Shown: positions 15,931-25,154 of the stretch, piece after piece | How positions within the stretch are numbered: the first letter of the stretch is position 1 | Layout: each line of letters begins with the position of its first letter | Assembly (NCBI GenBank): GCA_016793925.1 | Contig: JAEULH010000014.1 | Location: 1 to 46,494, forward strand | Length of the DNA stretch: 46,494 nucleotides | From: Rhodospirillales bacterium | GTDB lineage: Bacteria > Pseudomonadota > Alphaproteobacteria > Rhodospirillales > Defluviicoccaceae | Direction: 5' to 3' | Program-made: the position numbers and the translations under genes | Notes under the pieces: generated by a model | Told to the model about the DNA's origin: nothing | The model's input: only the letters and a program-made list of their open reading frames with translations | Database searches by the model: none

Positions 15931-18900
15931 ATGGCCATTCAAGTCGCGCTGACCCATCAGACCCGCTATCGCTATGACACGCCGGCCCAACTCGGGCCGC
16001 AGATCATCCGCCTCCGCCCGGCGCCGCACTGCCGCAACCGCGTGCTCGGCTACGCTTTGAAGGTCACGCCTGACCTGCACTTCCTCAATTGGCAGCAGGA
16101 TCCGCAGGGGAACTATCTGGCGCGCCTGGTCTTCCCCGAGAAGACGCGAGAATTCTCGGTCGATGTCGACCTCGTCGTCGAGATGGCCGTTTTCAATCCG
16201 TTCGACTTTTTCCTCGAGCCGGACGCCGAGCATGTCCCGTTCGCCTACGCCCCGTGGCTGAGCCGCGAGTTGGCGCCCTACCTCGAGACGTTGCCGCCGG
16301 GACCGCATCTCGCGGCCTACCTCGCGACGATCTCGCGCGAGCGGGCGCGGACCGTCGACTTCCTCGTTGAGCTGAACGCCGCGCTGCAACGTCGCATCCG
16401 CTACGTCATCCGGATGGAGCCCGGCATTCAGACCTGCGACCAGACGTTGGCGCTCGGCAGCGGTTCGTGTCGCGACACCGGCTGGCTGCTGGTCCAGATC
16501 CTCCGCCACCTCGGCCTCGCCGCCCGCTTCGTCTCCGGCTACCTGATCCAGCTCAAGCCGGACGTCAAGCCGCTGGAGGGCCCCGTCGGCGCCGCCGAGG
16601 ATTTCACCGACCTGCACGCCTGGTGCGAGGTCTACCTGCCCGGCGCCGGCTGGATCGGGCTCGATCCCACCTCCGGGCTCCTCGCCGGCGAGGGCCACGT
16701 GCCGCTGGCATGTACGCCCGAGCCCGAGAGCGCCGCGCCGATCAGCGGCACCATGGACACGCCCTCGGCCGACTTTTCGCACGCCATGTCCATCGAGCGG
16801 ATCGTTGAAACGCCGCGGGTGACCAAGCCCTACAGCGAGGAGCAGTGGCATGCGATCGCGGCCCTGGGCCACCGCGTCGACGAGCGACTGATCGCGGATG
16901 ACGTGCGTCTGACGGTCGGCGGCGAGCCGACCTTCGTCTCGGTCGACGACATGGACGGCGAAGAATGGAACACCGCCGCCGACGGGCCGATGAAGAGGAT
17001 GCTGGCGGTCGAACTGATCCGGCGGCTGCGCGACCGCTTTGCGCCAGGCGGCCTGCTGCACTTCGGCCAGGGCAAGTGGTATCCGGGCGAGACGCTCCCG
17101 CGCTGGGCCTTCTACCTGTTCTGGCGCCGCGACGGCATGCCGTTGTGGCGGACGCCGGACGAGGCGTCGGCGGCGGAGGAACCCGCCCGCCCGCAGCCGA
17201 CCCTGGCCGATGCCGAGCGCCTGGCGAGCGCCGTCGCGAACAGCCTCGGCATCGCCGGAGACTACGTCCTGCCGGCGTTCGAGGATCCGATGCCCTACGT
17301 CAGCCGCGAGCAGACGCTGCCGGAGAATGTCGATCCGCTCGACTCAAAACTCGACGACCCGGAGGAGCGGGCGCGATTGGCGCGGGTCTTCGAGCATGGC
17401 CTGACCAGGCCGACCGGGTTCGTCCTCCCGGTGCAGCGCTGGAACGCCCGCGACGGCGGCGATTGGCAGAGCGAGCACTGGTCGTTCCGGCGCAAGCGGC
17501 TGTTTCTCGTCCCCGGCGACGCGCCGCTCGGCTTCCGCCTGCCTTTGGGAGCGCTCCCGTATGTTCCGCGCGATGTCTACCCGTACTACACGCCGGCCGA
17601 TCCCTTCGCCGAGAAGCCCCCGCTGCCCGATCCGGCAAACGTGCGACAGCGGCGAATGGCGGCCGCGGCCTCGGCCGAAAACGACGCCCGCGCACAGCAG
17701 CTCATCGAGCAGGAACGATCGCAGATCCGCGGCGTCGTCCGCACAGCGCTCGGGATCGAGCCGCGCGACGATCATCTCTACGCGTTCCTGCCGCCGATGG
17801 AGAGCGCCGACGAGTACATCGATCTTGTCGACGCCATCGAGGAAGCGGCGCGCGATCTGTCCCTGCCGGTCCGTCTGGAAGGCTACACGCCGCCGGCGGA
17901 CCCGCGCATCAACGTCATCAAGGTCACGCCCGACCCCGGCGTCATCGAGGTCAACATCCACCCTGCCCACGGCTGGGACGAGCTGGTGGAGATCACCACC
18001 GCCTTGTACGAGGAGGCGCGGCTGTGTCGCCTCGGCACCGAGAAATTCATGCTCGACGGTCGGCACACCGGCACCGGCGGCGGCAATCACATCGTCCTGG
18101 GCGGACCGACGCCGGGAGACAGCCCCTTCCTGCGCCGTCCGGACGTGCTGCGCAGCCTGATCACCTACTGGCAGAACCACCCGGCACTGTCGTACCTGTT
18201 TTCGGGGCTGTTCATCGGCCCGACCAGCCAGGCGCCGCGGATCGACGAAGCCCGGCATGACGCGCTGCACGAGCTTGAGCTGGCGTTCCGGCAGATCCCC
18301 AACGCCGAGCCCGACCGTCCGGTGGCGCCGTGGCTGGCCGACCGTGTCCTGCGCAATCTGCTGGTCGACGTTACCGGCAACACCCACCGCGCCGAGATCT
18401 GCATCGACAAGCTGTACTCGCCCGACGGCCCGACCGGCCGGCTGGGTCTGGTCGAGTTCCGCGCCTTCGAGATGCCGCCGCACGCGCGCATGAGCCTGGT
18501 CCAACACCTGCTCCTCCGCTCCCTGATCAGCTGGTTCTGGCGCGAACCCTACGACCGGCCGCTGGTGCGCTGGGGCACGGCGCTTCACGACCGGTTCATG
18601 TTGCCGCACTACGTCTGGCAGGATCTCGCCGACGTCACCGCCGATCTCGCCCGCGCCGACCTGGCCCTGGACCCGGACTGGTTCGCGCCGCACTTCGAGT
18701 TTCGCTTTCCCGTCTATGGCACGGTCGAACGCAGCGGCGTCACGATCGAGCTCAGGCAGGCCCTGGAGCCTTGGCACGTACTGGGCGAACAGGGCGCGGT
18801 CGGCGGCACCGTCCGCTTCGTCGACTCCTCCATCGAGCGGCTCCAGGTGCGGGTCGTGGGCCTCGCCGGCCATCGCCATGTCCTGACCTGCAACGGCCGC

Positions 18901-19245
18901 CGCCTGCCCCTGCAGCCGACGGATCGCAGCGGCGAGTTCGTTGCCGGCGTCCGTTATCGGGCCTGGCAACCGTCGGCGTGCCTGCATCCCACCATCGGTG
19001 TCCACGCGCCGCTCGTCTTCGACCTCTACGACACCTGGTCGCAGCGCTCGCTCGGCGGCTGCACCTATCACGTCGCCCACCCCGGCGGGCGCAACTACGA
19101 GACCTTTCCGGTCAATGCGTTCGAGGCCGAAAGCCGCCGCTTCGCCCGTTTCGTCCCCTTCGGCCATACCCCGGGGCGGTTCGAGGATGCGCCCGCGCGC
19201 CCGCGCGCCGAGTTCCCCCTGACCCTCGATCTGCGCTGGACATGA
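15931..19245 (+). CDS. Transglutaminase domain fused to DUF2126 putative amidoligase
   Basis: The protein has 1104 residues. Residues 1-110 resemble the bacterial transglutaminase N-terminal domain (THQTRYRYDTPAQLGPQIIR). A papain-like transglutaminase core follows, with triad Cys180 (GSGSCRDTGWLL), His229 (DLHAWCEVY) and Asp245 (GLDPTSG). From about residue 300 the protein matches DUF2126, annotated as a putative amidoligase: TVGGEPTFVSVDDMDGEEWN near 328-347, FGQGKWYPGETLPRWAFYLF, and LDGRHTGTGGGNHIVLGG near 708-725. Family knowledge: comparative genomics predicts these clusters build and cleave amide bonds in an unknown peptide or protein tag; I know of no assigned reaction. No signal peptide is seen, so it is probably cytoplasmic. 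It heads a three-gene same-strand cluster. Confidence 0.9.
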   Translation: MAIQVALTHQTRYRYDTPAQLGPQIIRLRPAPHCRNRVLGYALKVTPDLHFLNWQQDPQGNYLARLVFPEKTREFSVDVDLVVEMAVFNPFDFFLEPDAEHVPFAYAPWLSRELAPYLETLPPGPHLAAYLATISRERARTVDFLVELNAALQRRIRYVIRMEPGIQTCDQTLALGSGSCRDTGWLLVQILRHLGLAARFVSGYLIQLKPDVKPLEGPVGAAEDFTDLHAWCEVYLPGAGWIGLDPTSGLLAGEGHVPLACTPEPESAAPISGTMDTPSADFSHAMSIERIVETPRVTKPYSEEQWHAIAALGHRVDERLIADDVRLTVGGEPTFVSVDDMDGEEWNTAADGPMKRMLAVELIRRLRDRFAPGGLLHFGQGKWYPGETLPRWAFYLFWRRDGMPLWRTPDEASAAEEPARPQPTLADAERLASAVANSLGIAGDYVLPAFEDPMPYVSREQTLPENVDPLDSKLDDPEERARLARVFEHGLTRPTGFVLPVQRWNARDGGDWQSEHWSFRRKRLFLVPGDAPLGFRLPLGALPYVPRDVYPYYTPADPFAEKPPLPDPANVRQRRMAAAASAENDARAQQLIEQERSQIRGVVRTALGIEPRDDHLYAFLPPMESADEYIDLVDAIEEAARDLSLPVRLEGYTPPADPRINVIKVTPDPGVIEVNIHPAHGWDELVEITTALYEEARLCRLGTEKFMLDGRHTGTGGGNHIVLGGPTPGDSPFLRRPDVLRSLITYWQNHPALSYLFSGLFIGPTSQAPRIDEARHDALHELELAFRQIPNAEPDRPVAPWLADRVLRNLLVDVTGNTHRAEICIDKLYSPDGPTGRLGLVEFRAFEMPPHARMSLVQHLLLRSLISWFWREPYDRPLVRWGTALHDRFMLPHYVWQDLADVTADLARADLALDPDWFAPHFEFRFPVYGTVERSGVTIELRQALEPWHVLGEQGAVGGTVRFVDSSIERLQVRVVGLAGHRHVLTCNGRRLPLQPTDRSGEFVAGVRYRAWQPSACLHPTIGVHAPLVFDLYDTWSQRSLGGCTYHVAHPGGRNYETFPVNAFEAESRRFARFVPFGHTPGRFEDAPARPRAEFPLTLDLRWT

Positions 19246-19393
19246 GCGGCAAGACGCACGCCGTTCGCGCGACGGCGAAAGTCGGCACAGGGCAGGCCGC
19301 TCATCGCGGACCTGTCGAAGGTGCGAGAAGGATGCTATTTTCCCGCGGCGGTTTGGGACGGGAAGTTTGAGCCAGTGACGGATCCGTGACTCG

Positions 19394-22009
19394 ATGAGCG
19401 TCAATCTGCCGCTGGACAGCACGCGAAGCGCAAATCTCTGCGCCGACTATGCGCCGCTCGAAGGCGTGTTCGACGAGCTGATGGGCGCCGATTTCACGGT
19501 GCGACCCCATTGGCGCTCGTTCATATCCGCGCTCGAGGCGATCCCTGCCGCCGACTTGGCCACGCGCTGGCGTCAAGCCGAGCGGCTGCGTCACGAAAAC
19601 GGGCTCACGTTCACCATCGAGCCCGATGAGGACGGATCGAGCCGGCCATGGGATCTCGACTTCGTTCCCCTGGTGCTCGACCCGGCCGACTGGCGGTCTC
19701 TCGAACGTGGCCTCAGTCAGCGGGCCCGGCTGCTCAACGCGATCCTTGCCGACCTCAACGGTCCGCAGCGCCTTCTGCGCGAGGGCGACCTGCCGGGCGC
19801 ATTGCTGTTCGCCAATCCGCACTTCCTGCGGCCGTGCCGCAATCTGCCCGCCAAGGACGGGGTCTACCTGCACAACTACGCCGCCGATATGGGCCGCGGC
19901 CCGGACGGCCGCTGGTGGGTTCTCGCCGATCGGACGCAGGCTCCGTCGGGGCTTGGCTACGCTCTCGAAAACCGCATTGTCCTGGCCCGCTGCCTGCCCG
20001 AGCTGTTTCGCGACCACCACATCGAGCGCCTCGCCGGCTTCTTCCAGAGTGCCCACGAAAGCCTCGTCGCGCGCACCGGGCGCGAGAGCCCGCGCATCGT
20101 TCTTCTGACCGCGGGCTCGGACACGACCGGCTATTTCGCCCACGCCTATATCGCCCGCTACCTCGGCTACAGCCTCGCCGAAGGCCCGGACCTCACCGTT
20201 CGCGACAACCGCGTGTACCTGAAGACCGTCGACGGGCTGAAGCCGGTCGACCTTATTATCCGTCGCGTCGACGACCAGGACTGCGACCCGCTGGAGTTGC
20301 GCGGCGGTTCCTCCCTCGGCGTCGCCGGGCTGCTTCAGGCCGCGCGGGCGCAAACCGTGACCATCGCCAATGCGCTCGGCAGCGGCGTCGTCGAAACCAA
20401 GGCGTTGATGCCGTTTCTGCCGCAACTCTGCCGCAAGCTCTTCGGCGAAGAGCTGATCCTGCCGAGCCTCGCGACGTGGTGGTGCGGCCAGCGAGACGCA
20501 CTCGACCACGTGCTCGCCAACCTCGATGACCTCGCGTGCGAGCCGGCGTTCGACCGCCGGCCGATCTTGACCAGCGGCGGCGTCCTCGTCACCTCGGCGT
20601 TGAGCGCCGAAGAGCGCGACCAGCTTCGCCGGCAACTCGCCGTGCGCGGCGAGTACTTCGTCGCCCATGAAGTGGCGTCGTCGTCGACCACGCCCGCCTG
20701 GATCGACGGCAAGCTGCAGCCGCGGCCGATGATGCTGCGGGTTTTCGCCGCCGCCGACAGCGGTGGCGCGGGCGACTACACGATCATGCCGGGCGGCCTC
20801 GCCCGCATCTCCTCGTCGAACGACCTGCGCACCGTCAGCCTGCAAAAAGGGGAAAGCACCAAGGACATCTGCGTGCTCGCGGAAGGCCCGGTCGCGCCCA
20901 TTACCTTGCTGCGCTCGCCCTTCAGCTACATCGAACCGAAGCGCACCGGCAAGGATCTTCCCAGTCGGGCCGCCGACAACCTGTTCTGGCTCGGCCGCTA
21001 CGCCGAACGCAGCGAGGACATCATCCGGGTCCTGCGCAGCGTGATCCGCCACCTCGCCGAGGACGACGCGCCCGTCGACAGCCTGACGGCGATGGAACGC
21101 GTTGTTCAGGTGCTGCTCGAAAAGGGCAAATCCGGAGAGGCGGCGCCAGGCGGCGCCCGGTCGGACCGGCGCGCCGAACAGCGGCCCGAACGGCCGGAGC
21201 AACTGATCGAACAGCGCATCGAGAAGCGGCTGGCGGCGCTCATGTTCGACGCCGAGTTGCCGTACGGGCTCCAGGAAACCCTGGCCCATCTCCGCCGCAC
21301 GACGTCGCTGACCCGCGACCGGCTGTCGATCGACGCCTGGCGGACGCTGCAAACCTTCCAGGCCGACATGGCCGAACATGCCCAGCACGGCCACTGGCTC
21401 GGCGATTTCCTCGACGCCGGCACCGCCCTCGAAATGCTCGACGGGGCGGTGCGCGCCCTCGGCGCCTTCAGCGGCATGGAGATGGAGAACATGACCCGCA
21501 ACCACGGCTGGCGGTTTCTCGACATGGGCCGCCGCCTGGAACGGGCCAAGCATCACGCCGGGCTGATGCGCACCCTGCTCGTCGCCGGCGATCCCCAGGA
21601 GGACGGCGGTCTGGTCCTGCTGCTTGAGCTTGCCGACAGCCTCATGACCTATCGCTCGCGTTATTTGACCACGCCGATCCTGCCGCCGGTTATCGATCTG
21701 CTCCTGCTCGACGAGACCAATCCGCGATCGATCGCCTTCCAGATTGCGGCCTTGTCCTCGCACGTCGACGAGCTTCCACGCGACGCCGACCGCGTCGTCC
21801 GCAGCGACCAGCAGCGGCTCATCCTGTCGCTGCTGACTGAGCTGCGCCTGTGCGACATCGTGGCCCTTTGCGAAACCACGGCTTCGGGCCGTCGCCGCGC
21901 CCTCGACGCCGTTTTCGCCAGCATCCTGACGAAGCTGCCGAAGCTGTCCGAGCTGATCAGCCGCGACTATTTCAGCCACGCCGAAGCGCGCAGGCCTGCG
22001 GAGCTGTGA
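19394..22009 (+). CDS. Circularly permuted ATP-grasp protein fused to alpha-E domain
   Basis: The protein has 871 residues. Residues about 60-500 match the circularly permuted ATP-grasp type 2 family (formerly DUF404/DUF407): DLNGPQRLL, YAADMGRGPDGRWWVLADRT, then PSGLGYALENR, later GSDTTGYFAHAYIARYLGY, VYLKTVDGLKPVDLIIRR, and IMPGGLARISSS. Residues about 521-865 match the all-helical alpha-E domain (DUF403), starting LPSRAADNLFWLGRYAERSE, and are interrupted by a charged Glu/Arg-rich insert near 577-615. The two modules are often separate genes; here they are fused, which ties ligase and alpha-E function together. It probably uses ATP to form an amide bond. It sits 148 bp after the DUF2126 gene and 15 bp before the transglutaminase. 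Confidence 0.9.
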   Translation: MSVNLPLDSTRSANLCADYAPLEGVFDELMGADFTVRPHWRSFISALEAIPAADLATRWRQAERLRHENGLTFTIEPDEDGSSRPWDLDFVPLVLDPADWRSLERGLSQRARLLNAILADLNGPQRLLREGDLPGALLFANPHFLRPCRNLPAKDGVYLHNYAADMGRGPDGRWWVLADRTQAPSGLGYALENRIVLARCLPELFRDHHIERLAGFFQSAHESLVARTGRESPRIVLLTAGSDTTGYFAHAYIARYLGYSLAEGPDLTVRDNRVYLKTVDGLKPVDLIIRRVDDQDCDPLELRGGSSLGVAGLLQAARAQTVTIANALGSGVVETKALMPFLPQLCRKLFGEELILPSLATWWCGQRDALDHVLANLDDLACEPAFDRRPILTSGGVLVTSALSAEERDQLRRQLAVRGEYFVAHEVASSSTTPAWIDGKLQPRPMMLRVFAAADSGGAGDYTIMPGGLARISSSNDLRTVSLQKGESTKDICVLAEGPVAPITLLRSPFSYIEPKRTGKDLPSRAADNLFWLGRYAERSEDIIRVLRSVIRHLAEDDAPVDSLTAMERVVQVLLEKGKSGEAAPGGARSDRRAEQRPERPEQLIEQRIEKRLAALMFDAELPYGLQETLAHLRRTTSLTRDRLSIDAWRTLQTFQADMAEHAQHGHWLGDFLDAGTALEMLDGAVRALGAFSGMEMENMTRNHGWRFLDMGRRLERAKHHAGLMRTLLVAGDPQEDGGLVLLLELADSLMTYRSRYLTTPILPPVIDLLLLDETNPRSIAFQIAALSSHVDELPRDADRVVRSDQQRLILSLLTELRLCDIVALCETTASGRRRALDAVFASILTKLPKLSELISRDYFSHAEARRPAEL

Positions 22010-22024
22010 GCGGGGTGCTGCGCC

Positions 22025-22909
22025 GTGATCTATGACGTCAGCCATCGTACGACCTACCGCTACTCCATGCCGGTGTCGTTTTCCCACCACGTGCTTCACC
22101 TCGTTCCGCGAAGCAGCCCAAGGCAGGATGCGCAGCGGACGATGCTGTCGATCACGCCGACGCCGACCGTGCATACCTCGTCCACCGACAGCTTCGGCAA
22201 CGCCCTGACGTTCATCACCCTCCAGGACCGGCACACCGAACTCGTCCTCCACGCCAAGAGCACCATCGACGTGTTCTCGCCGCAACGTCCGCGGCCGGCG
22301 GCGACGGTGCCGTGGGAGACGCTCTATCCGGCTCTCTCCGGCGACACCAGCGAGGCGGCGCTTGAAGCCCTGCAGTACGTCTTCGCCTCGCCACGGGTTC
22401 CGGACTCGCCGGAGCTGGAGGCCTACGCCCGGGTGTCGTTCACGCCGGGCCGTCCGGTTCTCGAAGCCGCGCTCGACCTGACCGCGCGGATTTTCGACGA
22501 CTTCGTCTACGATCCGACGGCCACGACGGTATCGACGCCGGTGGCCGAGGTTTTCGCCGAAAGGCGAGGCGTCTGCCAGGATTTTGCTCACCTCGAGATT
22601 GCCTGCCTGCGGGCGCTGCGACTGCCCGCGCGCTATGTCAGCGGCTACCTGCTGACCCGGCCGCCGGAGGGGCGCGAGCGTCTGGTCGGCGCCGATGCCT
22701 CGCATGCCTGGCTGTCGCTATGGTGTCCGGAATACGGCTGGGTGGACCTCGATCCGACGAACAACCTGCTCGTCGGCGAGGAGCACATCACGCTCGGCTG
22801 GGGCCGCGACTATGGCGACGTCAGCCTGGTCAAGGGCGCGATTTTCGGCGGTGGCGCCCACAAGATCGAGGTCGGTGTCGATGTGACGCCGCTGTCGACG
22901 CAGGCCTGA
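22025..22909 (+). CDS. Transglutaminase-like cysteine protease, third gene of amidoligase cluster
   Basis: The protein has 294 residues from a GTG start at 22025. The N-terminal half is the transglutaminase N domain (MIYDVSHRTTYRYSMPVSFS), and the core has triad Cys184 (RRGVCQDFAHLEIACLRAL), His227 (ADASHAWLSLW) and Asp243 (VDLDPTNN). It has no signal peptide. Proteins of this kind almost always accompany alpha-E and permuted ATP-grasp genes, and are expected to cleave or transfer the amide bond the ligase forms. It begins 15 bp after the ATP-grasp/alpha-E stop, so the two are surely cotranscribed. It repeats the fold of the N-terminal part of the first cluster gene, so the cluster has two different transglutaminase-type enzymes. 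Confidence 0.92.
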   Translation: MIYDVSHRTTYRYSMPVSFSHHVLHLVPRSSPRQDAQRTMLSITPTPTVHTSSTDSFGNALTFITLQDRHTELVLHAKSTIDVFSPQRPRPAATVPWETLYPALSGDTSEAALEALQYVFASPRVPDSPELEAYARVSFTPGRPVLEAALDLTARIFDDFVYDPTATTVSTPVAEVFAERRGVCQDFAHLEIACLRALRLPARYVSGYLLTRPPEGRERLVGADASHAWLSLWCPEYGWVDLDPTNNLLVGEEHITLGWGRDYGDVSLVKGAIFGGGAHKIEVGVDVTPLSTQA

Positions 22910-23115
22910 GCCGCGGGCAAGGGCCACTGTGGCGGCGATGACGCAGCCACGCACGAAGCGGCGACGGCGATGCATGTTCACCTGGATCGGACCGGTGCCT
23001 GACGCTATGCCCCGCCCCAGGCTCGGGGGCATCGGCTGGCCGGCGCAAGCGGCCGCGGCTCGCACCCCAAGGGCCTCGGAGAACAAGACACAAGCCGTAA
23101 TCCTCAGGGGGGCTC

Positions 23116-23898
23116 ATGGACGCTTGCGTTTCGCTGACGACGAGCGACAAAGTTGCGACGATCCAGCTCAACCGCCCCGAGGCTTACAACGCCCTCGACA
23201 AGGACATGGTCGGCGAACTGTTGCACGCCCTGCTGCAGGTGAGTTCGGACCCCGACGTGCATGGCGTCGTCATCACCGGGACCGGCAAGGCGTTCTCCGC
23301 CGGCGGCAACCTTCGTGCGGTCATGGCCAATCCCCAGGGACCGGCGGCCGCGTTCAACGAACTCGCCGCCTACGTCTCCGTCTGCATTATCGAGATCCGC
23401 CGCATGCGCAAGCCGGTGGTCGCTGCCATCAACGGCATCGCCGCCGGCGGTGGATTTTCGCTCGCACTGGCCTCGGACTTCCGGGTCATGGCCCGCTCGG
23501 CGGTGCTCAAGCAGGGCTTCACCAGCAACGCCTTGTGCATCGACAGCGGCGGCACCTTCACCCTGCCGCGTCTGGTCGGCCTCGCCAGGGCGCTTGAGAT
23601 CGCCGCGTTCGATGCGCCCATTCCGGCCGATCGAGCCCTGGTGTGGGGTCTGGTCACCGAAGTGGTCGACGACGGCGAGGAACTGGCCGGAGCGCACCGC
23701 CTGATCCGGGCCGTGGCGGAGAAATCGCTGCACACCTACGGCCACACGAAGCAGTTGCTCATCGACGCGACCGAGACGCCGCTCGAGACGCAGCTCGAGA
23801 AGGAGCGCCAGGGCCTGCTCGCCTGCGTTTCCCATCCCGACGGCATCGAGGGCATGACCGCCTTCCTGGAGAAACGGCCGCCGCGCTACAACCGGTGA
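23116..23898 (+). CDS. Crotonase-fold enoyl-CoA hydratase/isomerase family protein
   Basis: The protein has 260 residues, a standard crotonase length. The oxyanion-hole regions are FSAGGNLRAV (about 60-69) and IAAGGGFSLALASDFRVMAR (108-127). The two catalytic glutamates of classic hydratases are not evident (SLAL replaces the usual ELAL), whereas an Asp at 143 in CIDSGGTFTLPRL matches the acid of delta3,delta2-enoyl-CoA isomerases such as PaaG. Isomerase rather than hydratase activity is therefore likelier (inference). The ATG follows CAGGGGGGCTC. It is 206 bp from the amidoligase cluster, and no other beta-oxidation gene is close. It may be monocistronic. Confidence 0.88.
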   Translation: MDACVSLTTSDKVATIQLNRPEAYNALDKDMVGELLHALLQVSSDPDVHGVVITGTGKAFSAGGNLRAVMANPQGPAAAFNELAAYVSVCIIEIRRMRKPVVAAINGIAAGGGFSLALASDFRVMARSAVLKQGFTSNALCIDSGGTFTLPRLVGLARALEIAAFDAPIPADRALVWGLVTEVVDDGEELAGAHRLIRAVAEKSLHTYGHTKQLLIDATETPLETQLEKERQGLLACVSHPDGIEGMTAFLEKRPPRYNR

Positions 23899-24041
23899 GC
23901 GCGCCCGCGCCCTGAGCGTGGAAGTCCCTCGAACGGCAACCTGCGCTAAGGACACAGCCCGTTTTCGTCGTCATCGTTCGCATCGTGGCGGTTGCGCCCG
24001 GCCGCCCCGCGCGGCATGAGCGAGAGCGAAGAGGGGAGGTC

Positions 24042-25139
24042 ATGGAGCAGACGAACCCGGTCATCGACCAGGTTGAGGCCGCGGCCTACACGGTGCCCAC
24101 GGACTTTCCCGAAGCCGACGGCACGCTGTCGTGGTCGAGCACGACGATCGTCGTCGTGCACCTCTCCGGCGGCGGCGTCCGCGGGCTCGGCTACTCCTAC
24201 AATCACGCCGCCGGCGCCGCTCTGGTGCGCGACACGCTCGCCGAGGTGGTCAAGGGCCGTGCGGCGATGGACGTCGCCGGCATCGCCCGGGCGCTGCGCG
24301 GGGCGGTGCGCAACATCGGCTACCCGGGGGTCGCCGCCGCGGCCGTCTCCGCGCTCGACATTGCCGCATGGGACCTGAAGGCCCGGCTTCTCGGCGTTCC
24401 TCTCGCCCTGCTCCTCGGTCGGGTTCGCGAGCGCGTGCCGGCCTACGGCAGCGGCGGCTTTACCTCCTATCCGCCGGATCGGCTGGCGGCGCAACTGGGG
24501 GGTTGGGCCGACGCCGGCCTGAACATGGTCAAGATGAAAGTCGGCAGCGAGCCGGAGCGCGATCCGGAACGGGTGCGTCTCGCCCGCGACGTCATCGGGC
24601 CGCGCCCGGCGCTGTTCGTCGACGCCAACGGCGCCTACGACCGCAAGCAGGCGCTGGCGATGGGAGAGACCTTCGCCGAAGCAGGCGTAAGCTGGTTCGA
24701 AGAGCCGGTGACGTCGGAGGACCTGGCGGGGCTGCGTCTGCTCCGCGACCGGCTACCGGCTCGCGTCGAGGTCAGCGCCGGCGAATACGGTCATGACGAC
24801 GTGTACTTCCGGCGGATGCTGGAGACCGGCGCCGTCGACGTGCTCCAGGCCGACGCGACCCGCTGCGGCGGGATTTCCGGTTTCCTCGCGGCCGGTGCGC
24901 TCTGCGCCGCGTTCAAGGTGCCGCTGTCGTCGCATACGGCGCCGGCGCTCCACACCCCGCTCGGCTGCGCCGTCCCGGCGGTGCGTCACGCGGAATATTT
25001 CCACGATCACGTACGGATCGAGGCCATGTTGTTCGACACGCCGCCGGCGCTCGACGCCGGCGCGCTGGTCCCGCATCCGGACCGGCCCGGCCTGGGCCTC
25101 GAACTTCGACAAGCGGACGCGGCGAAGTTCGCCGCCTGA
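24042..25139 (+). CDS. Mandelate racemase-type enolase-superfamily enzyme
   Basis: The protein has 365 residues. The N-terminal capping domain (1-130) precedes a beta/alpha barrel. Catalytic lysines are in VKMKVG (Lys164, Lys166), Mg2+ ligands are probably Asp194 (FVDANGAYD), Glu220 (WFEEPV) and Glu248 (SAGEYG), and an Asp271 (LQADATR) with His298 (SSHTAP) forms the general base dyad of the mandelate racemase subgroup. This pattern usually means dehydration or epimerisation of an acid sugar, but the substrate cannot be read. The ATG at 24042 has AGGGGAGG upstream; an in-frame start at 23985 is rejected. It lies 15 bp before the ASRT-family gene and is cotranscribed with it. Confidence 0.88.
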   Translation: MEQTNPVIDQVEAAAYTVPTDFPEADGTLSWSSTTIVVVHLSGGGVRGLGYSYNHAAGAALVRDTLAEVVKGRAAMDVAGIARALRGAVRNIGYPGVAAAAVSALDIAAWDLKARLLGVPLALLLGRVRERVPAYGSGGFTSYPPDRLAAQLGGWADAGLNMVKMKVGSEPERDPERVRLARDVIGPRPALFVDANGAYDRKQALAMGETFAEAGVSWFEEPVTSEDLAGLRLLRDRLPARVEVSAGEYGHDDVYFRRMLETGAVDVLQADATRCGGISGFLAAGALCAAFKVPLSSHTAPALHTPLGCAVPAVRHAEYFHDHVRIEAMLFDTPPALDAGALVPHPDRPGLGLELRQADAAKFAA

Positions 25140-25154
25140 CAGCGAGGGAGAACG

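Noticed and set aside
17344-19422. Minus-strand open frame of 692 codons opposite the DUF2126 region
   Set aside because: Same shadow effect; no motif, and it spans the end of one real gene and the following gap.
19301-22705. Minus-strand open frame of 1134 codons opposite the ATP-grasp/alpha-E gene
   Set aside because: It is a shadow frame in GC-rich DNA. Its Arg/Gly/Val/Asp-rich product has no recognisable domain, while the plus-strand genes carry clear family motifs.
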